NCBI RefSeq assembly: GCF_003236305.1
Contig: NZ_POTX01000040.1
Location: 1 to 32,688 of the forward strand
Direction of reading: 5' to 3'
Origin: Micromonospora endophytica
GTDB lineage: Bacteria > Actinomycetota > Actinomycetes > Mycobacteriales > Micromonosporaceae
DNA: 32,688 nucleotides
Part shown: positions 23,855-31,448 of the stretch, piece by piece
How the letters are laid out: the number at the start of each line of letters is the position of its first letter
Position numbering within the stretch: position 1 is the first letter of the stretch
Notes under the pieces: generated by a model
Seen by the model: the letters and a program-made list of their open reading frames with translations, nothing else
Database searches by the model: none
Told to the model about the DNA's origin: nothing
Translations under genes and position numbers: made by a program

Positions 23855-24130
23855 TCAGGGCAGTTGCTCGATCTCCGTGGGCGCCTGCTTGCGGATCACC
23901 CCGATGTCGCTGGTGATCGGCACGTCCGGAAATCTCTCGGACACCCGGCGCAGGATCTCGTCCCGCCGGTGTCCGCTCTCCACCTCGCCGTACAGCACGA
24001 GTGCGCGTTCGGTGCGGACCACTGTGATTCCCTGTTCGGCGACGGCCGGATCTTCGGTGAGCAGCCGGTGGATCTCCGCCTCGACGTACTCGTCGGGCGG
24101 CCCGGCGCCGCGGTCACGGTGCGCGGTCAC
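23855..24130 (-). CDS. BON-like domain small protein
   Basis: A 91-residue soluble protein. After a short polar start, the segment EIHRLLTEDPAVAEQGITVV, then LVLYGEVESGHRRDEILRRV and FPDVPITSDIGV, fits a BON-type alpha-beta fold, in which a helix and strand are followed by L-x-G-x-V. BON domains often bind membranes or phospholipids, or act as accessory modules. No signal peptide or membrane segment is present. GTG 24130 overlaps the stop of the nucleotidyltransferase gene by four bases, and a GGGAGG lies eight bases upstream. The family call is moderate; the operon position is firm. Confidence 0.75.
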   Translation of the reverse strand: MTAHRDRGAGPPDEYVEAEIHRLLTEDPAVAEQGITVVRTERALVLYGEVESGHRRDEILRRVSERFPDVPITSDIGVIRKQAPTEIEQLP

Positions 24131-24711
24131 AGTATGTCCCTCCCGTCGGCCGTGCCTGCCTGCGGCACGACATCCAGCCTGTCCAGCAGCACCAGGAACG
24201 CCTCGGCATACGGCGAGTGCTGCGTCTCCTTGCGTACCCGTTCCCAGTCGATCTGCTCCCGCAACGACCGGGCCAGTGGCAAGCCGCGGGCGAAGTCGCA
24301 GTAGTGCTGGGAGAAGCTGAGCAGCTTGTGCACCATCAACTGGCTGGCCGAGAGGACCGGCATGTGGATCGCGTCCACCGGCCGGACCACGGTGTCGGCG
24401 AAGGTCTCCTCGGTGACCGGGGTCTCGATCGGCCGGTGGATCAGATCCACCATCCGGCCGCCGTCGTAGACCTTGACCAGCCAGTCCTCGGGCGGCCGCT
24501 CGGCGGTGAAGCCGGCCTCGACAAGCGCCGCCAGCGCGGCCTCCACGTCCGGCTCCCGGATCAGGAAGTCGACGTCGTGCTCGCTGGAGTGCCCGCCGTG
24601 CGCGTAGACGGCGAAGCTGCCGCCCAGCGCGAACGGGATGTCGGCCTGCTTGAGCACGGCAGCGACCTTCTTCAAGGTGTGCAGGAGAGTCTCGTCTTCG
24701 CGCTCGGCCAT
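24127..24711 (-). CDS. Nucleotidyltransferase-fold protein
   Basis: A 194-residue protein with a minimal nucleotidyltransferase (pol-beta-like) core. The signature G-G-S is in FALGGSFAVYAHGGHSSEHD, followed by the D-x-D catalytic pair in HDVDFLI. A third acidic residue is probably in GGRMVDLIHRP. A helical C-terminal region contains QLMVHKLLSFSQHYCDFARG. Such proteins transfer a nucleotide to a protein, drug or other acceptor; the substrate is not known. I use ATG 24711, with GGGAG seven bases upstream; the frame runs further up without similarity. It is first in the operon and is divergent from the kinase gene. Confidence 0.82.
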   Translation of the reverse strand: MAEREDETLLHTLKKVAAVLKQADIPFALGGSFAVYAHGGHSSEHDVDFLIREPDVEAALAALVEAGFTAERPPEDWLVKVYDGGRMVDLIHRPIETPVTEETFADTVVRPVDAIHMPVLSASQLMVHKLLSFSQHYCDFARGLPLARSLREQIDWERVRKETQHSPYAEAFLVLLDRLDVVPQAGTADGRDIL

Positions 24712-24855
24712 CTCGCCTCTCCCGTCGAACTCGGCACCGGGGTGGATGGCGGATCGGTACCCGGCATTCCGGTCGTCCACACCTCTACGGCTTGCGGAAG
24801 GGCGTGAACAGCGATCAAACAGGACAAATAGTACGGGTTGCAAGCGCGGGTCGGA

Positions 24856-24868
24856 TAGGCTGTGGAGG
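24856..24868 (+). promoter_or_regulatory. -10-like element for leaderless kinase transcript
   Basis: TAGGCT at 24856-24861 fits the TANNNT pattern of actinobacterial -10 elements and is seven bases before GTG 24869. Transcription would thus begin at or next to the start codon. No clear -35 is seen. Confidence 0.45.
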
Positions 24869-25627
24869 GTGGCCAGATCAACGCGAGTCAGGCGACCGGC
24901 AAGGCCGCCCCGAGCACCCGCGGAGGGCAGCAGGCCCCGACTCCGCACGGTGGCTCTGATCGGCATCGACGGGTCGGGCAAGACCACCCAGGCGCACCTC
25001 CTCGCCGAGACCCTCACCAGGGCCGGGCACCCCGCCACCTATCACCGCAACGCCGGAGGGCGGCGCTGGCTGGGCCGAGCGGCGCACCGGTTGGGCCGGT
25101 CGGACGCCCAGGCGCTGCTCGGGCGGGACGCCATGCTGATGCTGGAGTCCGTGCTGCGGTGGCTGGCCATCGCGCTGGCGCTGCTCACAAGCGTGCTGAC
25201 CGGCCGGGTCGCGGTGATGGACCGCTACGCCGCCTGCCAGTACGCCAGCCTGCGGGCGCACGGCGGGCAGGGCTGGGAACGGCTGGTCCGGGCCGCGTAC
25301 CGGATCTTCCCACCGCCGCAGGTGACGTTCCTGCTCGCGGTGGACCCGGCGGAGGCGTACCGGCGCATCGAGCGGCGGGGCACCGACCACGAGAGTCTGC
25401 GTTACCTGACCGCCGCCGACCTCGCCTACCGCACCCTGCCCGAGCACCCCACCTTCGTGCCTGTCGACGCGGATCGGCCGGCGGAGGACGTGGCGCGGGA
25501 GATCGAGGGACACCTGGCCGGCTGGTTGGCCGCCGGCGACGGGCCGGCCGATCAGCGCACGGCACGCGGCGAGCCTCGGGCCGCCGCCCCGGCGCCGGGA
25601 CTGATCCCGGCTCAGGCCCGGCCGTAG
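24869..25627 (+). CDS. Thymidylate kinase-like P-loop kinase
   Basis: A 252-residue nucleotide kinase fold. The P-loop LIGIDGSGKTT is at residues 30-40, MDRYAACQYASL carries the DRY motif of thymidylate kinases, and RIERRGTDHESLRYLT resembles the lid region. The C-terminal 30 residues are Pro/Ala-rich and probably disordered. A typical Tmk is about 210 residues and the match is divergent, so this may phosphorylate another (deoxy)nucleotide or small molecule. GTG 24869 probably initiates a leaderless mRNA; GTG 24950 is a shorter alternative. The gene is divergent from the nucleotidyltransferase operon, and its 3' end overlaps the convergent SDR gene by 16 bp. Confidence 0.8.
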   Translation: MARSTRVRRPARPPRAPAEGSRPRLRTVALIGIDGSGKTTQAHLLAETLTRAGHPATYHRNAGGRRWLGRAAHRLGRSDAQALLGRDAMLMLESVLRWLAIALALLTSVLTGRVAVMDRYAACQYASLRAHGGQGWERLVRAAYRIFPPPQVTFLLAVDPAEAYRRIERRGTDHESLRYLTAADLAYRTLPEHPTFVPVDADRPAEDVAREIEGHLAGWLAAGDGPADQRTARGEPRAAAPAPGLIPAQARP

Positions 25628-26307
25628 ACCGGCACGGCGGCACCGCTCGTCGGCGCGGACTCGTCCGAGGCCAGGAAGCGGATCACCGACGCGATCTCGG
25701 TGGGCGCCACCCAGCGGGAATGGTCGGCGTCCGGCATGGCGGCCCGGTTGGTCGGGGTGTCGATCACGCTGGGCAGCACCGTGTTGCAGCGCACACCGCT
25801 CGCCTTGTACTCCACCGCCACGGCGGCGGCGAAGGCGAGCACCGCGGCCTTCGCTGTCACATAACCGGCGACACCCGGAAAGGGGCTGAGCGCGGCACGG
25901 GCCGCCACACAGACCACCGCGCCACCGCCGGCGGAGACCAGGTGCGGCAAGGTCGCCCGGGTGACCAGGTGGGTCGGCCGCAGGTTGAGTGCGAGCATCC
26001 GGTCGAACTCCTCGACCGGGGTCTCGTGCACCAGGCCGGCGCTGGCGTACCCGCCGACCAGGTTGACCACGGCCCGCAACGGTGCCGCCGGGTCACCGGC
26101 GGCGACCTCGGCCACCCGGGCCGCGTCGGCCGCGTCGGTGAGGTCCGCGACGAGCCGGACGGGTGCGTTGTCGCCCGGATCGGCGGCTGGCGTCGGCGTG
26201 TGGCGCTGCGGCGCGACCACCCGCCAGCCCGCCTCGACGAACACGGCGGTGACCGCCGCGCCGAGCCCGCCCGTGCCCCCGGTGACCAGCACACTGCGAT
26301 CCGCCAT
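25612..26307 (-). CDS. SDR family oxidoreductase
   Basis: A 231-residue short-chain dehydrogenase/reductase. The cofactor motif TGGTGGLG is at residues 9-16, NLVGGYASAG stands for the NNAG motif, and the catalytic YxxxK is in GYVTAKAAVLAFAAA. CNTVLPSVIDTPTNRAAMPD follows. The usual Ser before the catalytic Tyr is not obvious: the segment reads VCVAARAALSPFPGVAGYVTAK, where a nearby Ser is present but shifted. NAD(P) preference and substrate are unknown. ATG 26307 is preceded on the minus strand by TAACGT eight bases upstream, suggesting a leaderless transcript. The 3' end overlaps the kinase gene by 16 bp. Confidence 0.88.
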   Translation of the reverse strand: MADRSVLVTGGTGGLGAAVTAVFVEAGWRVVAPQRHTPTPAADPGDNAPVRLVADLTDAADAARVAEVAAGDPAAPLRAVVNLVGGYASAGLVHETPVEEFDRMLALNLRPTHLVTRATLPHLVSAGGGAVVCVAARAALSPFPGVAGYVTAKAAVLAFAAAVAVEYKASGVRCNTVLPSVIDTPTNRAAMPDADHSRWVAPTEIASVIRFLASDESAPTSGAAVPVYGRA

Positions 26308-26548
26308 GGGCCCACACGTTAGTACGCCCGCCGGCGGCACCGGGCATAGACCCGGGAAGCCGATTGTTCACCAGGGCGTGGGGTATTACCACAGGCGTGG
26401 ATGAACCAACCGGTCCACGTACGCGTACATGCCAGTGACCAGGATCGCAGCACGGTGGTGACCCGGGTCGCTGTGCCTCGTGGGCCAGGCAGTGTTGCCT
26501 TGGACCGGTACGGTCGGCGATCCGTCGAACCATTCACTCACGAGGTGC

Positions 26549-26580
26549 CTGTCAGCCAGCGGCCGGCAGGGTGCTGACAG
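26549..26580. promoter_or_regulatory. 8-bp inverted repeat upstream of sigma factor gene
   Basis: CTGTCAGC and GCTGACAG are exact inverted repeats separated by 16 bases, about 63 bp before the SigR-like promoter. It may be a regulator binding site. The 414-base interval 26308-26721 otherwise holds the promoter and no convincing gene. Confidence 0.35.
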
Positions 26581-26642
26581 CAAACATGGACCGGGCTCTC
26601 AGCTGATTATCAGGCATTCGTGACACTTTCGACCCATGACCT

Positions 26643-26668
26643 GGAATCCCCGACACGTCTCATCTGTT
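26643..26668 (+). promoter_or_regulatory. SigR-type (GGAAT-N18-GTT) promoter
   Basis: GGAAT at 26643-26647 is followed after exactly 18 bases by GTT at 26666-26668. This is the consensus known for SigR, the thiol-oxidative-stress ECF sigma factor of Streptomyces. It lies 53 bases upstream of the sigma factor ATG. hrdD-type genes are known SigR targets, which fits. Confidence 0.65.
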
Positions 26669-26721
26669 GTGTAGGTGTCAGCACCGGTGGGCACAGCGGA
26701 GGTTACGGGGAGGGCTGACTG

Positions 26722-27723
26722 ATGAGCGTGGAGACGGCAAGGAACCGGGCAACCGGCGCGAGCGAGGGGACCGTGGGCAACGTGGACAAGAACATCGGAA
26801 TGCGAACCGACGAGGTAGCCGAGGAGCGCGACCTGGTCGGAGTCTACCTGCACGAGATCTCCCGGACGCCGCTGCTGGATGCCGCCAAGGAGGTCGACCT
26901 CTCCAAGGCCATCGAGGCGGGCCTCTACGCCGAGCACCTGCTCGGTGCGGACCGCGTCCCCGCCGGCGCCACCCGGGAGGAACTGGGCCTGGTGGTGGCC
27001 GAGGGCGAACGGGCCAAGGACCTGTTCATCCGGGCCAACCTGCGGCTGGTCGTGTCGATCGCCCGGCGCTACGTCCGCTCGGGCATGCCCATGCTGGACC
27101 TGATCCAGGAGGGCAACACCGGCCTGGTGCGGGCGGTGGAGAAGTTCGACTACGAGCGTGGCTACAAGTTCTCCACCTACGCGACCTGGTGGATCCGGCA
27201 GGCGATCAGCCGGGCCATCGCCCAGCAGGAGCGCACCGTGCGGCTGCCGGTGCACCTGGTGGAGGACGTCAACCGGATGCGTAACGTGGCCCGTCAGCTC
27301 ACCCGCGAGCTGGGCGGCGACCCGGAGCCGGAGCAGATCGCGGCGGCGCTCGGGGTGACCGTCGAGCGGGTCAACGAGCTGGTCCGTTGGTCGCAGGACA
27401 CCGTGTCGCTGGACACGCCGGTCGGCGACGACGGCGACACCAACCTCGGTGACCTGGTCGCCGACAGTGACGCGCCGTCGCCGGAGGAGATCGTCCTGAC
27501 CGGGCTGGAGCGGCAGCGCATCGAGGGGCTGCTCAACCACCTGGACGACAGGTCCGCCGGCATCATGCGGGCCCGCTACGGGCTGGAGGACGGGCGGGAG
27601 CACTCGCTGACCGAGGTCGCTTCCCGGTTCTCGCTCTCCCGCGAGCGGATCCGGCAGCTGGAGATCCAGGCACTCGGCCGGCTCCGGGAGCTGGCGCGGG
27701 CGGAAGGACTCCAGGCGGCCTGA
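26722..27723 (+). CDS. RpoD-family sigma factor (HrdD/SigB-like)
   Basis: A 333-residue group 2 sigma-70 factor that lacks the long acidic N terminus of the principal HrdB. Region 1.2 is DLVGVYLHEISRTPLLDAAK. Region 2 has LFIRANLRLVVSIARRYV, MLDLIQEGNTGLVRAVEKFD and YKFSTYATWWIRQAISRAIA. Region 3 includes VRLPVHLVEDVNRM. Region 4 ends HSLTEVASRFSLSRERIRQL, which reads the -35 element. It should direct RNA polymerase to HrdB-like promoters, probably under stress or a growth-phase condition. ATG 26722 has GGGGAGGG seven bases upstream. The SigR-like promoter suggests induction by thiol oxidation. A bidirectional terminator follows. Confidence 0.93.
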   Translation: MSVETARNRATGASEGTVGNVDKNIGMRTDEVAEERDLVGVYLHEISRTPLLDAAKEVDLSKAIEAGLYAEHLLGADRVPAGATREELGLVVAEGERAKDLFIRANLRLVVSIARRYVRSGMPMLDLIQEGNTGLVRAVEKFDYERGYKFSTYATWWIRQAISRAIAQQERTVRLPVHLVEDVNRMRNVARQLTRELGGDPEPEQIAAALGVTVERVNELVRWSQDTVSLDTPVGDDGDTNLGDLVADSDAPSPEEIVLTGLERQRIEGLLNHLDDRSAGIMRARYGLEDGREHSLTEVASRFSLSRERIRQLEIQALGRLRELARAEGLQAA

Positions 27724-27740
27724 CCTGACCACCATCACGA

Positions 27741-27775
27741 ACGAACGGCCGGCGTCCGCGACGCCGGCCGTTCGT
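27741..27775. terminator. Bidirectional terminator
   Basis: ACGAACGGCCGGCGT and its exact complement form a 15-bp stem with a five-base loop, followed on the plus strand by CGTTGTT. It lies between the convergent sigma factor and NlpC/P60 genes, 17 bases after the former and 20 before the end of the latter. It would serve both. Confidence 0.8.
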
Positions 27776-27795
27776 CGTTGTTCGCGCGGGTCGGC

Positions 27796-28767
27796 TCAGC
27801 GCACCCGGCCGTAGCCGTACGGCGGGAGTAGATCCACGCTGCGTTTCTCCACGTTGCGACCGAAGGTCGGCGCGTGGATGACCTGCCCGTCGCCCACATA
27901 GATGGCCACGTGGCCCAGGCTGTTGTAGAAGACGAGGTCGCCGGGGCGTAGCTCGCCGCGACTGATGTGCGCCACCACGCCCCACTGCATCCGGGTGTTG
28001 TGCGGCAGTTGCTTGCCCGCCGCCCGCCAGGCGGCCGAGGTCAGCCCGGAGCAGTCATAGCCGTTGGGCCCGTCCTGGCCCCAGGCGTACGGCTTGCCCA
28101 GCGCGCCGTAGGCGTACCGGACGGCAGTGCCGGCCTTGCCGGAGACCGAGGGCGCGTCGCGGACGCTGTCCGAGCGGTTGGCCGGGCGCTCGGTGGCCCG
28201 GCCGTACGCCTGCCGGCGCATCTCGTACAGCTTGGCCAGGTCACGCTCGATCCGCCGTTTGGCCCCGCTGAGTTCCTTGGACCGGGCAGCCTGCTGGCTG
28301 AGCGTCACGTCGAGCTGGGTTTTCTCATCCAGCAGCCGCTGCTGATCGGCGGTGTAGCCGGCGATACGCGCCTGCCGCTGCCGGGTGAGGTGGTCCAGCG
28401 TGCCGAGCCGGTCGAGCACCGACGCCGGGTCGCCGTCGTACAGCAGGGCGTCGACGGCAGCCAGGTTGCCGGTCTTGTACGCGGTGGTGGCCATCTCGCT
28501 CACGTCGGCGCGGCTCTGCGCCGCCTGCTGCTCCAAGGGGCCGATCCGGTCCCGGAGCCGGCTCACTGCGGCCCGGTTCTCCTTGATCTTTTCGCGTAGT
28601 TCGTTGTGGGACTCCACCACCCGCTCCAACTCGGCGGAGGACTTCTCGATCCGCTTGGTGAGTTCGGCGGGGGAGGGCTCGGCCCGGGCCACCGTGGCCG
28701 GCGCGACAAGCGCCAGCGAGAAGGCGGCCACCGTCAGGGCGCGCAGCGTGTGTGTCAGGGACGACAA
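27796..28767 (-). CDS. Secreted NlpC/P60 peptidoglycan endopeptidase (RipA-like)
   Basis: A 323-residue exported cell-wall hydrolase. A signal peptide (LTVAAFSLALVAPATVARA) is cleaved near residue 29. A long coiled coil (about 30-190, rich in Glu/Arg/Gln heptads) is followed by a linker and a C-terminal NlpC/P60 domain (about 212-318). The catalytic Cys is in GYDCSGLTSAAW, the His in LGHVAIYVGDG and a third polar residue in QVIHAP. Relatives cut the gamma-D-glutamyl-diaminopimelate bond of stem peptides. The start is TTG 28767, with AGGAG about 11 bases upstream, a rather long spacing; no ATG or GTG fits. It is convergent with the sigma factor gene. Confidence 0.9.
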   Translation of the reverse strand: MSSLTHTLRALTVAAFSLALVAPATVARAEPSPAELTKRIEKSSAELERVVESHNELREKIKENRAAVSRLRDRIGPLEQQAAQSRADVSEMATTAYKTGNLAAVDALLYDGDPASVLDRLGTLDHLTRQRQARIAGYTADQQRLLDEKTQLDVTLSQQAARSKELSGAKRRIERDLAKLYEMRRQAYGRATERPANRSDSVRDAPSVSGKAGTAVRYAYGALGKPYAWGQDGPNGYDCSGLTSAAWRAAGKQLPHNTRMQWGVVAHISRGELRPGDLVFYNSLGHVAIYVGDGQVIHAPTFGRNVEKRSVDLLPPYGYGRVR

Positions 28768-28817
28768 GAGCTCAAGTGCTCCTCTCCCAGAACCGTCGCG
28801 CGCTGCTGAGGCGCGGT

Positions 28818-28840
28818 GACGGCACTGGCCCGGTGCCGTC
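28818..28840 (-). other. Leader hairpin upstream of NlpC/P60 gene
   Basis: GACGGCAC and GTGCCGTC pair perfectly around a seven-base loop, 51 bases before the TTG start of the hydrolase. It may be a leader structure. I looked for the c-di-AMP (ydaO) riboswitch that often precedes such genes and did not find its conserved blocks. The remainder of 28768-29223 shows no supported gene. Confidence 0.35.
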
Positions 28841-29223
28841 CGGGTGGACGGCGGCCGACCGGGCCGGCATCGCCCAACGTAGTACGGGGCTGGTGTGGCG
28901 CGCAGGCAAAGGCGGGACCTGTGGTGCCGCTGAGACGAAACTCATTCGGCTGTGACGTGGGCGCGGAGCCGACCGCTCTCTGCCCGGAATGTCGATTTCG
29001 ACGCATCGCGTCCGGACGGCCGCGCACTATGACCGACAAGTCGGACTTGCCGGCCGAGTCCTGACCGGCGGCCGCCCGGAAGTCCCGCTGACCACCGGAA
29101 ACAAGCGCGCGGTCGGTGGCGGACCCGGCGGACAATGAATCGCACAGCCGCAATTCCCGCCGTACGGACATCGAGGGCAGCGGCGGGATCGGCCCGGCCT
29201 CACCAACAGTGAAGGGAGGGGCC

Positions 29224-29754
29224 GTGAACCCTGAGCATGCGACGACACGACCGCCCCGGTCCCCACACGGCGGCGCGGCACCGCCGCCGACACTGCTCTA
29301 CGCCCGACCCGGGATCATCGTCACCGCCGACCGGTTCACCGTCGGCAGCAGCAGTTGGCGGGTTGCCGAGCTGACCCATGTGCACACCACCCGGGGGCCA
29401 CACGACCGGGTGGCGACCCGTGCCGTCCTGATCTCCGCCTCGATGATCGTCGGTGCCGGCCTGGTGCTCGGCTTCACCGGCGGGCTGCACCGGCTCACCG
29501 CTGGGGCGTACCTCCTGCTCGGGGCGGTCTTCCTGGTGCCGGTGCTGCTCGCCGCCGCCGGCGACCGCTGGCGTCCGCCCGCCCACGAACTCTGGGGGCG
29601 CCGCGGAGACACCGAGGAACTGCTCTTCAGCAGCGACGACGAGCAGCAGTTCGGTCAGGTGACCCGGGCGTTGCGCCGGGCTCGGGAGATGAACAGCTAC
29701 GGCGGCTGGGACGACCCGCTCGCCACCGTGCAGCCGTGGCGGCCGCGACGCTGA
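29224..29754 (+). CDS. Two-helix membrane protein, possibly DUF6232
   Basis: A 176-residue protein. A polar, Pro-rich start leads to LLYARPGIIVTADRFTVGSS and WRVAELTHVHTTRGPHD. Two membrane segments follow (VLISASMIVGAGLVLGFTGG and AYLLLGAVFLVPVLLAAAG), then a soluble tail with HELWGRRGDTEELLFSSDDE. The order, a PH-like strand region, an R-GPHD motif, two helices and a tail, resembles the actinobacterial DUF6232 group; this assignment is tentative. Function is unknown. GTG 29224 has GGGAGGGG just upstream; the frame is open back to 29116 without similarity. It is convergent with the DUF3817 gene. Confidence 0.75.
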   Translation: MNPEHATTRPPRSPHGGAAPPPTLLYARPGIIVTADRFTVGSSSWRVAELTHVHTTRGPHDRVATRAVLISASMIVGAGLVLGFTGGLHRLTAGAYLLLGAVFLVPVLLAAAGDRWRPPAHELWGRRGDTEELLFSSDDEQQFGQVTRALRRAREMNSYGGWDDPLATVQPWRPRR

Positions 29755-29807
29755 CCGGCCCCGCCGGCCCGCCGCCGTGGCCGCCAGCCGCCGCGAGTGG
29801 GCGTCGG

Positions 29808-30143
29808 TCAGCCGGCCACCGGCGCCGGTGCCTGCTCGCGCTCCCGCTGCTCCACCGCGACCAGGGAACTCACCCGGCGCTCGGCCCAGAACGACAGGAA
29901 CGGCACGGTACCGGCGAGCATCACCAGGATCATGCGCTTGAGCGGCCAGTTGGCCCGCCGGGACAGGTCCCACGCGGCGACCAGATAGACCATGTAGAGG
30001 AAGCCGTGCGCCTGCCCCACGGTCTCCACGACGATCGGCTCGTCGAAGCCGTACTTCAGCGGCATGCCGATCACGACCAGGAGGATCAGCACCACGCCGA
30101 CGATCCAGGCGATCACGCGGTAGCGGGTGAGAGCAGCGCGCAC
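29808..30143 (-). CDS. DUF3817 membrane protein
   Basis: A 111-residue protein with three membrane segments: VIAWIVGVVLILLVVIGMPL, a central helix with the conserved AHGFLYMVYLVAAWDL, and RMILVMLAGTVPFLSFWAER. The motif E-x-x-G-x-A-H-G-x-L-Y is characteristic of DUF3817. Function is unknown. The start is GTG 30143, with GGAAGGA ten bases upstream. The gene lies 26 bases after the next membrane-protein gene on the same strand, so the two probably form an operon. Confidence 0.9.
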   Translation of the reverse strand: MRAALTRYRVIAWIVGVVLILLVVIGMPLKYGFDEPIVVETVGQAHGFLYMVYLVAAWDLSRRANWPLKRMILVMLAGTVPFLSFWAERRVSSLVAVEQREREQAPAPVAG

Positions 30144-30169
30144 GTCTCGTCAGTCCTTCCGGGCCCGGC

Positions 30170-30640
30170 TCAGCCGGGGTAGTCGCCGGGCTTCGCGCCC
30201 GGATTGGCGTTCAACCATGACAGGTAGCGGTTGTAGGCAGCCAGGTCGGCATCGTCGCCGCCGTCGTCGACGGCGACGCGGGTGACCCGTACCGGCCGGC
30301 GGATCGCGGTGCGTGGTCGTACCTCATCGGTGCCGCCCTGCCCGGTGCGGGCGCCGGCCGGCGCGACGGTGCTCGGCTCGCCGGCGGCGGTGGCCTGTGG
30401 ATTCGTGCCCCGATCGGCGTCGGCCGCCGGTCCCTCGCGCACCGTGTGCCGGACCTCACGCCACCAGACGAAGACCACGAACCCGGCGAAGATCGGCCAC
30501 TCCACGGCGTAGCCCCAACTGATGGCGTTGCCCGCGGCGGCCCGGCTGACCTGCCACCAACCAAGGCCGAGAAAGGACGTCACCAGTACGACCATGGCCA
30601 CGTGGCGGGCTATCCACGCCGGGGTCCAGAGCCGCTTCAT
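30170..30640 (-). CDS. Membrane protein with disordered tail, function unknown
   Basis: A 156-residue protein. The N terminus MKRLWTPAWIARHVAMVVLV and SFLGLGWWQVSRAAAGNAIS looks like a SURF1-like first helix. A second helix (WPIFAGFVVFVWWREV) follows, and then a long polar Ala/Thr/Arg-rich tail. It ends DADLAAYNRYLSWLNANPGA, a short conserved-looking helix. I recall similar proteins beside DUF3817 genes in actinobacteria, but no function can be given. ATG 30640 has no ribosome site; TACCCT lies six bases upstream, consistent with a leaderless transcript. An upstream extension to 30775 shows no similarity. Confidence 0.8.
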   Translation of the reverse strand: MKRLWTPAWIARHVAMVVLVTSFLGLGWWQVSRAAAGNAISWGYAVEWPIFAGFVVFVWWREVRHTVREGPAADADRGTNPQATAAGEPSTVAPAGARTGQGGTDEVRPRTAIRRPVRVTRVAVDDGGDDADLAAYNRYLSWLNANPGAKPGDYPG

Positions 30641-30765
30641 GCCACGAGGGTACCGGGACCGGTGGCCCTCTCCGACGCGGTGTCGTAGTGGCGGGCGCTG
30701 GTTTGGCCGTAGCCGGCGTGGGCAACCGTACAGACGCCAGCCCACAACGCATGAGGGGGCGCGAT

Positions 30766-31089
30766 ATGACGGCATCGGGACATCAGGACGGATTTCCCGC
30801 CGGTGGCACGGAGGTCAGCCCCGAGCAGCGGATCCCCGAATGGAGCGAGGACCGGGTGGCAGCCCCGTCGCTCGACGCTGACCTGCCCGGCATCGACCCG
30901 GTCGAACTGTCCGACGACGATCTCATCCGGGAGATGCAGAGCCTGCACCGCACCCGGCTGGACACGCTGCGGCACGCGACCGACTCGGCCCTCGCCAACC
31001 ACCTGCGGCGGACCGCCGACCTGGAGACCGAGTACCTCGCCCGGCATCCCGGGCGGGAGATCGATCCGAGCCGGCTGCGGGACGCGTGA
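30766..31089 (+). CDS. DUF6158 family protein
   Basis: A 107-residue soluble protein. The recognisable part is residues of about 45-105: DPVELSDDDLIREMQSLHRT, RLDTLRHATDSALANHLRRT and LETEYLARHPGREIDPSRLR, the pattern of the DUF6158 family. Function is unknown; the strongly charged helices suggest a helical bundle. The start is ATG 30766, with AGGGGG six bases upstream; longer in-frame versions begin with a low-complexity stretch. The stop overlaps the next ATG by one base (TGATG), so the START-like gene is translationally coupled. Confidence 0.82.
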   Translation: MTASGHQDGFPAGGTEVSPEQRIPEWSEDRVAAPSLDADLPGIDPVELSDDDLIREMQSLHRTRLDTLRHATDSALANHLRRTADLETEYLARHPGREIDPSRLRDA

Positions 31090-31406
31090 TGGCGTACGCG
31101 GAGCGTGGGATGTCGGCCCCGCCGGAGGTCGTCTTCAACACGGCGACCGACCCGGACCGGGCCAACGCCTGGCTGCCCGAACCGCTGTTGTCCGCGTCGC
31201 GGGACGGTGACGCCGAACGATTGCAGGCCCGTTGGGACGCGCCGGAGACGCAGTGGGCGGCCGACCTCACCGTGGAAGCCGGCGACGCCGGCGGCGCCCG
31301 GCTCCGGCTCGAACTGACCGGCGGCGACCAGGAGACCGACCGGCTGGCCGAGAAGGCCCTCACCAACCTCGCCCGCGAGGTGGCCGACAACCTGCAGGCC
31401 GGCTGA
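31089..31406 (+). CDS. SRPBCC (START-like) superfamily protein
   Basis: A 105-residue protein resembling a compact START/SRPBCC fold. The N terminus MAYAERGMSAPPEVVFNTAT matches the typical lead strand and helix of polyketide cyclase/AHSA1-type proteins, and a C-terminal helix EKALTNLAREVADNLQAG closes the fold. It is shorter than the usual 130-150 residues, so the cavity may be reduced. Ligand unknown. ATG 31089 overlaps the DUF6158 stop by one base; a GTG at 31086 is also in frame. Confidence 0.75.
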   Translation: MAYAERGMSAPPEVVFNTATDPDRANAWLPEPLLSASRDGDAERLQARWDAPETQWAADLTVEAGDAGGARLRLELTGGDQETDRLAEKALTNLAREVADNLQAG

Positions 31407-31448
31407 CCCGGCCGGACCAAAAGATCATGAGGACCCGAAGGAGGCCGG

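Noticed and set aside
24838..24847. TTGCAAGCGC as a third LacI operator
   Set aside because: Only half of the palindrome is present, and it lies far from the sugar cluster, before the kinase gene.
26386..26583. 65-residue minus-strand frame in the sigma factor upstream region
   Set aside because: No ribosome site, no similarity and composition unlike a protein; it covers likely regulatory DNA.
28768..29000. c-di-AMP (ydaO) riboswitch before the NlpC/P60 gene
   Set aside because: Such riboswitches often precede these hydrolase genes, but I could not find the conserved blocks on the minus strand, only one simple hairpin.
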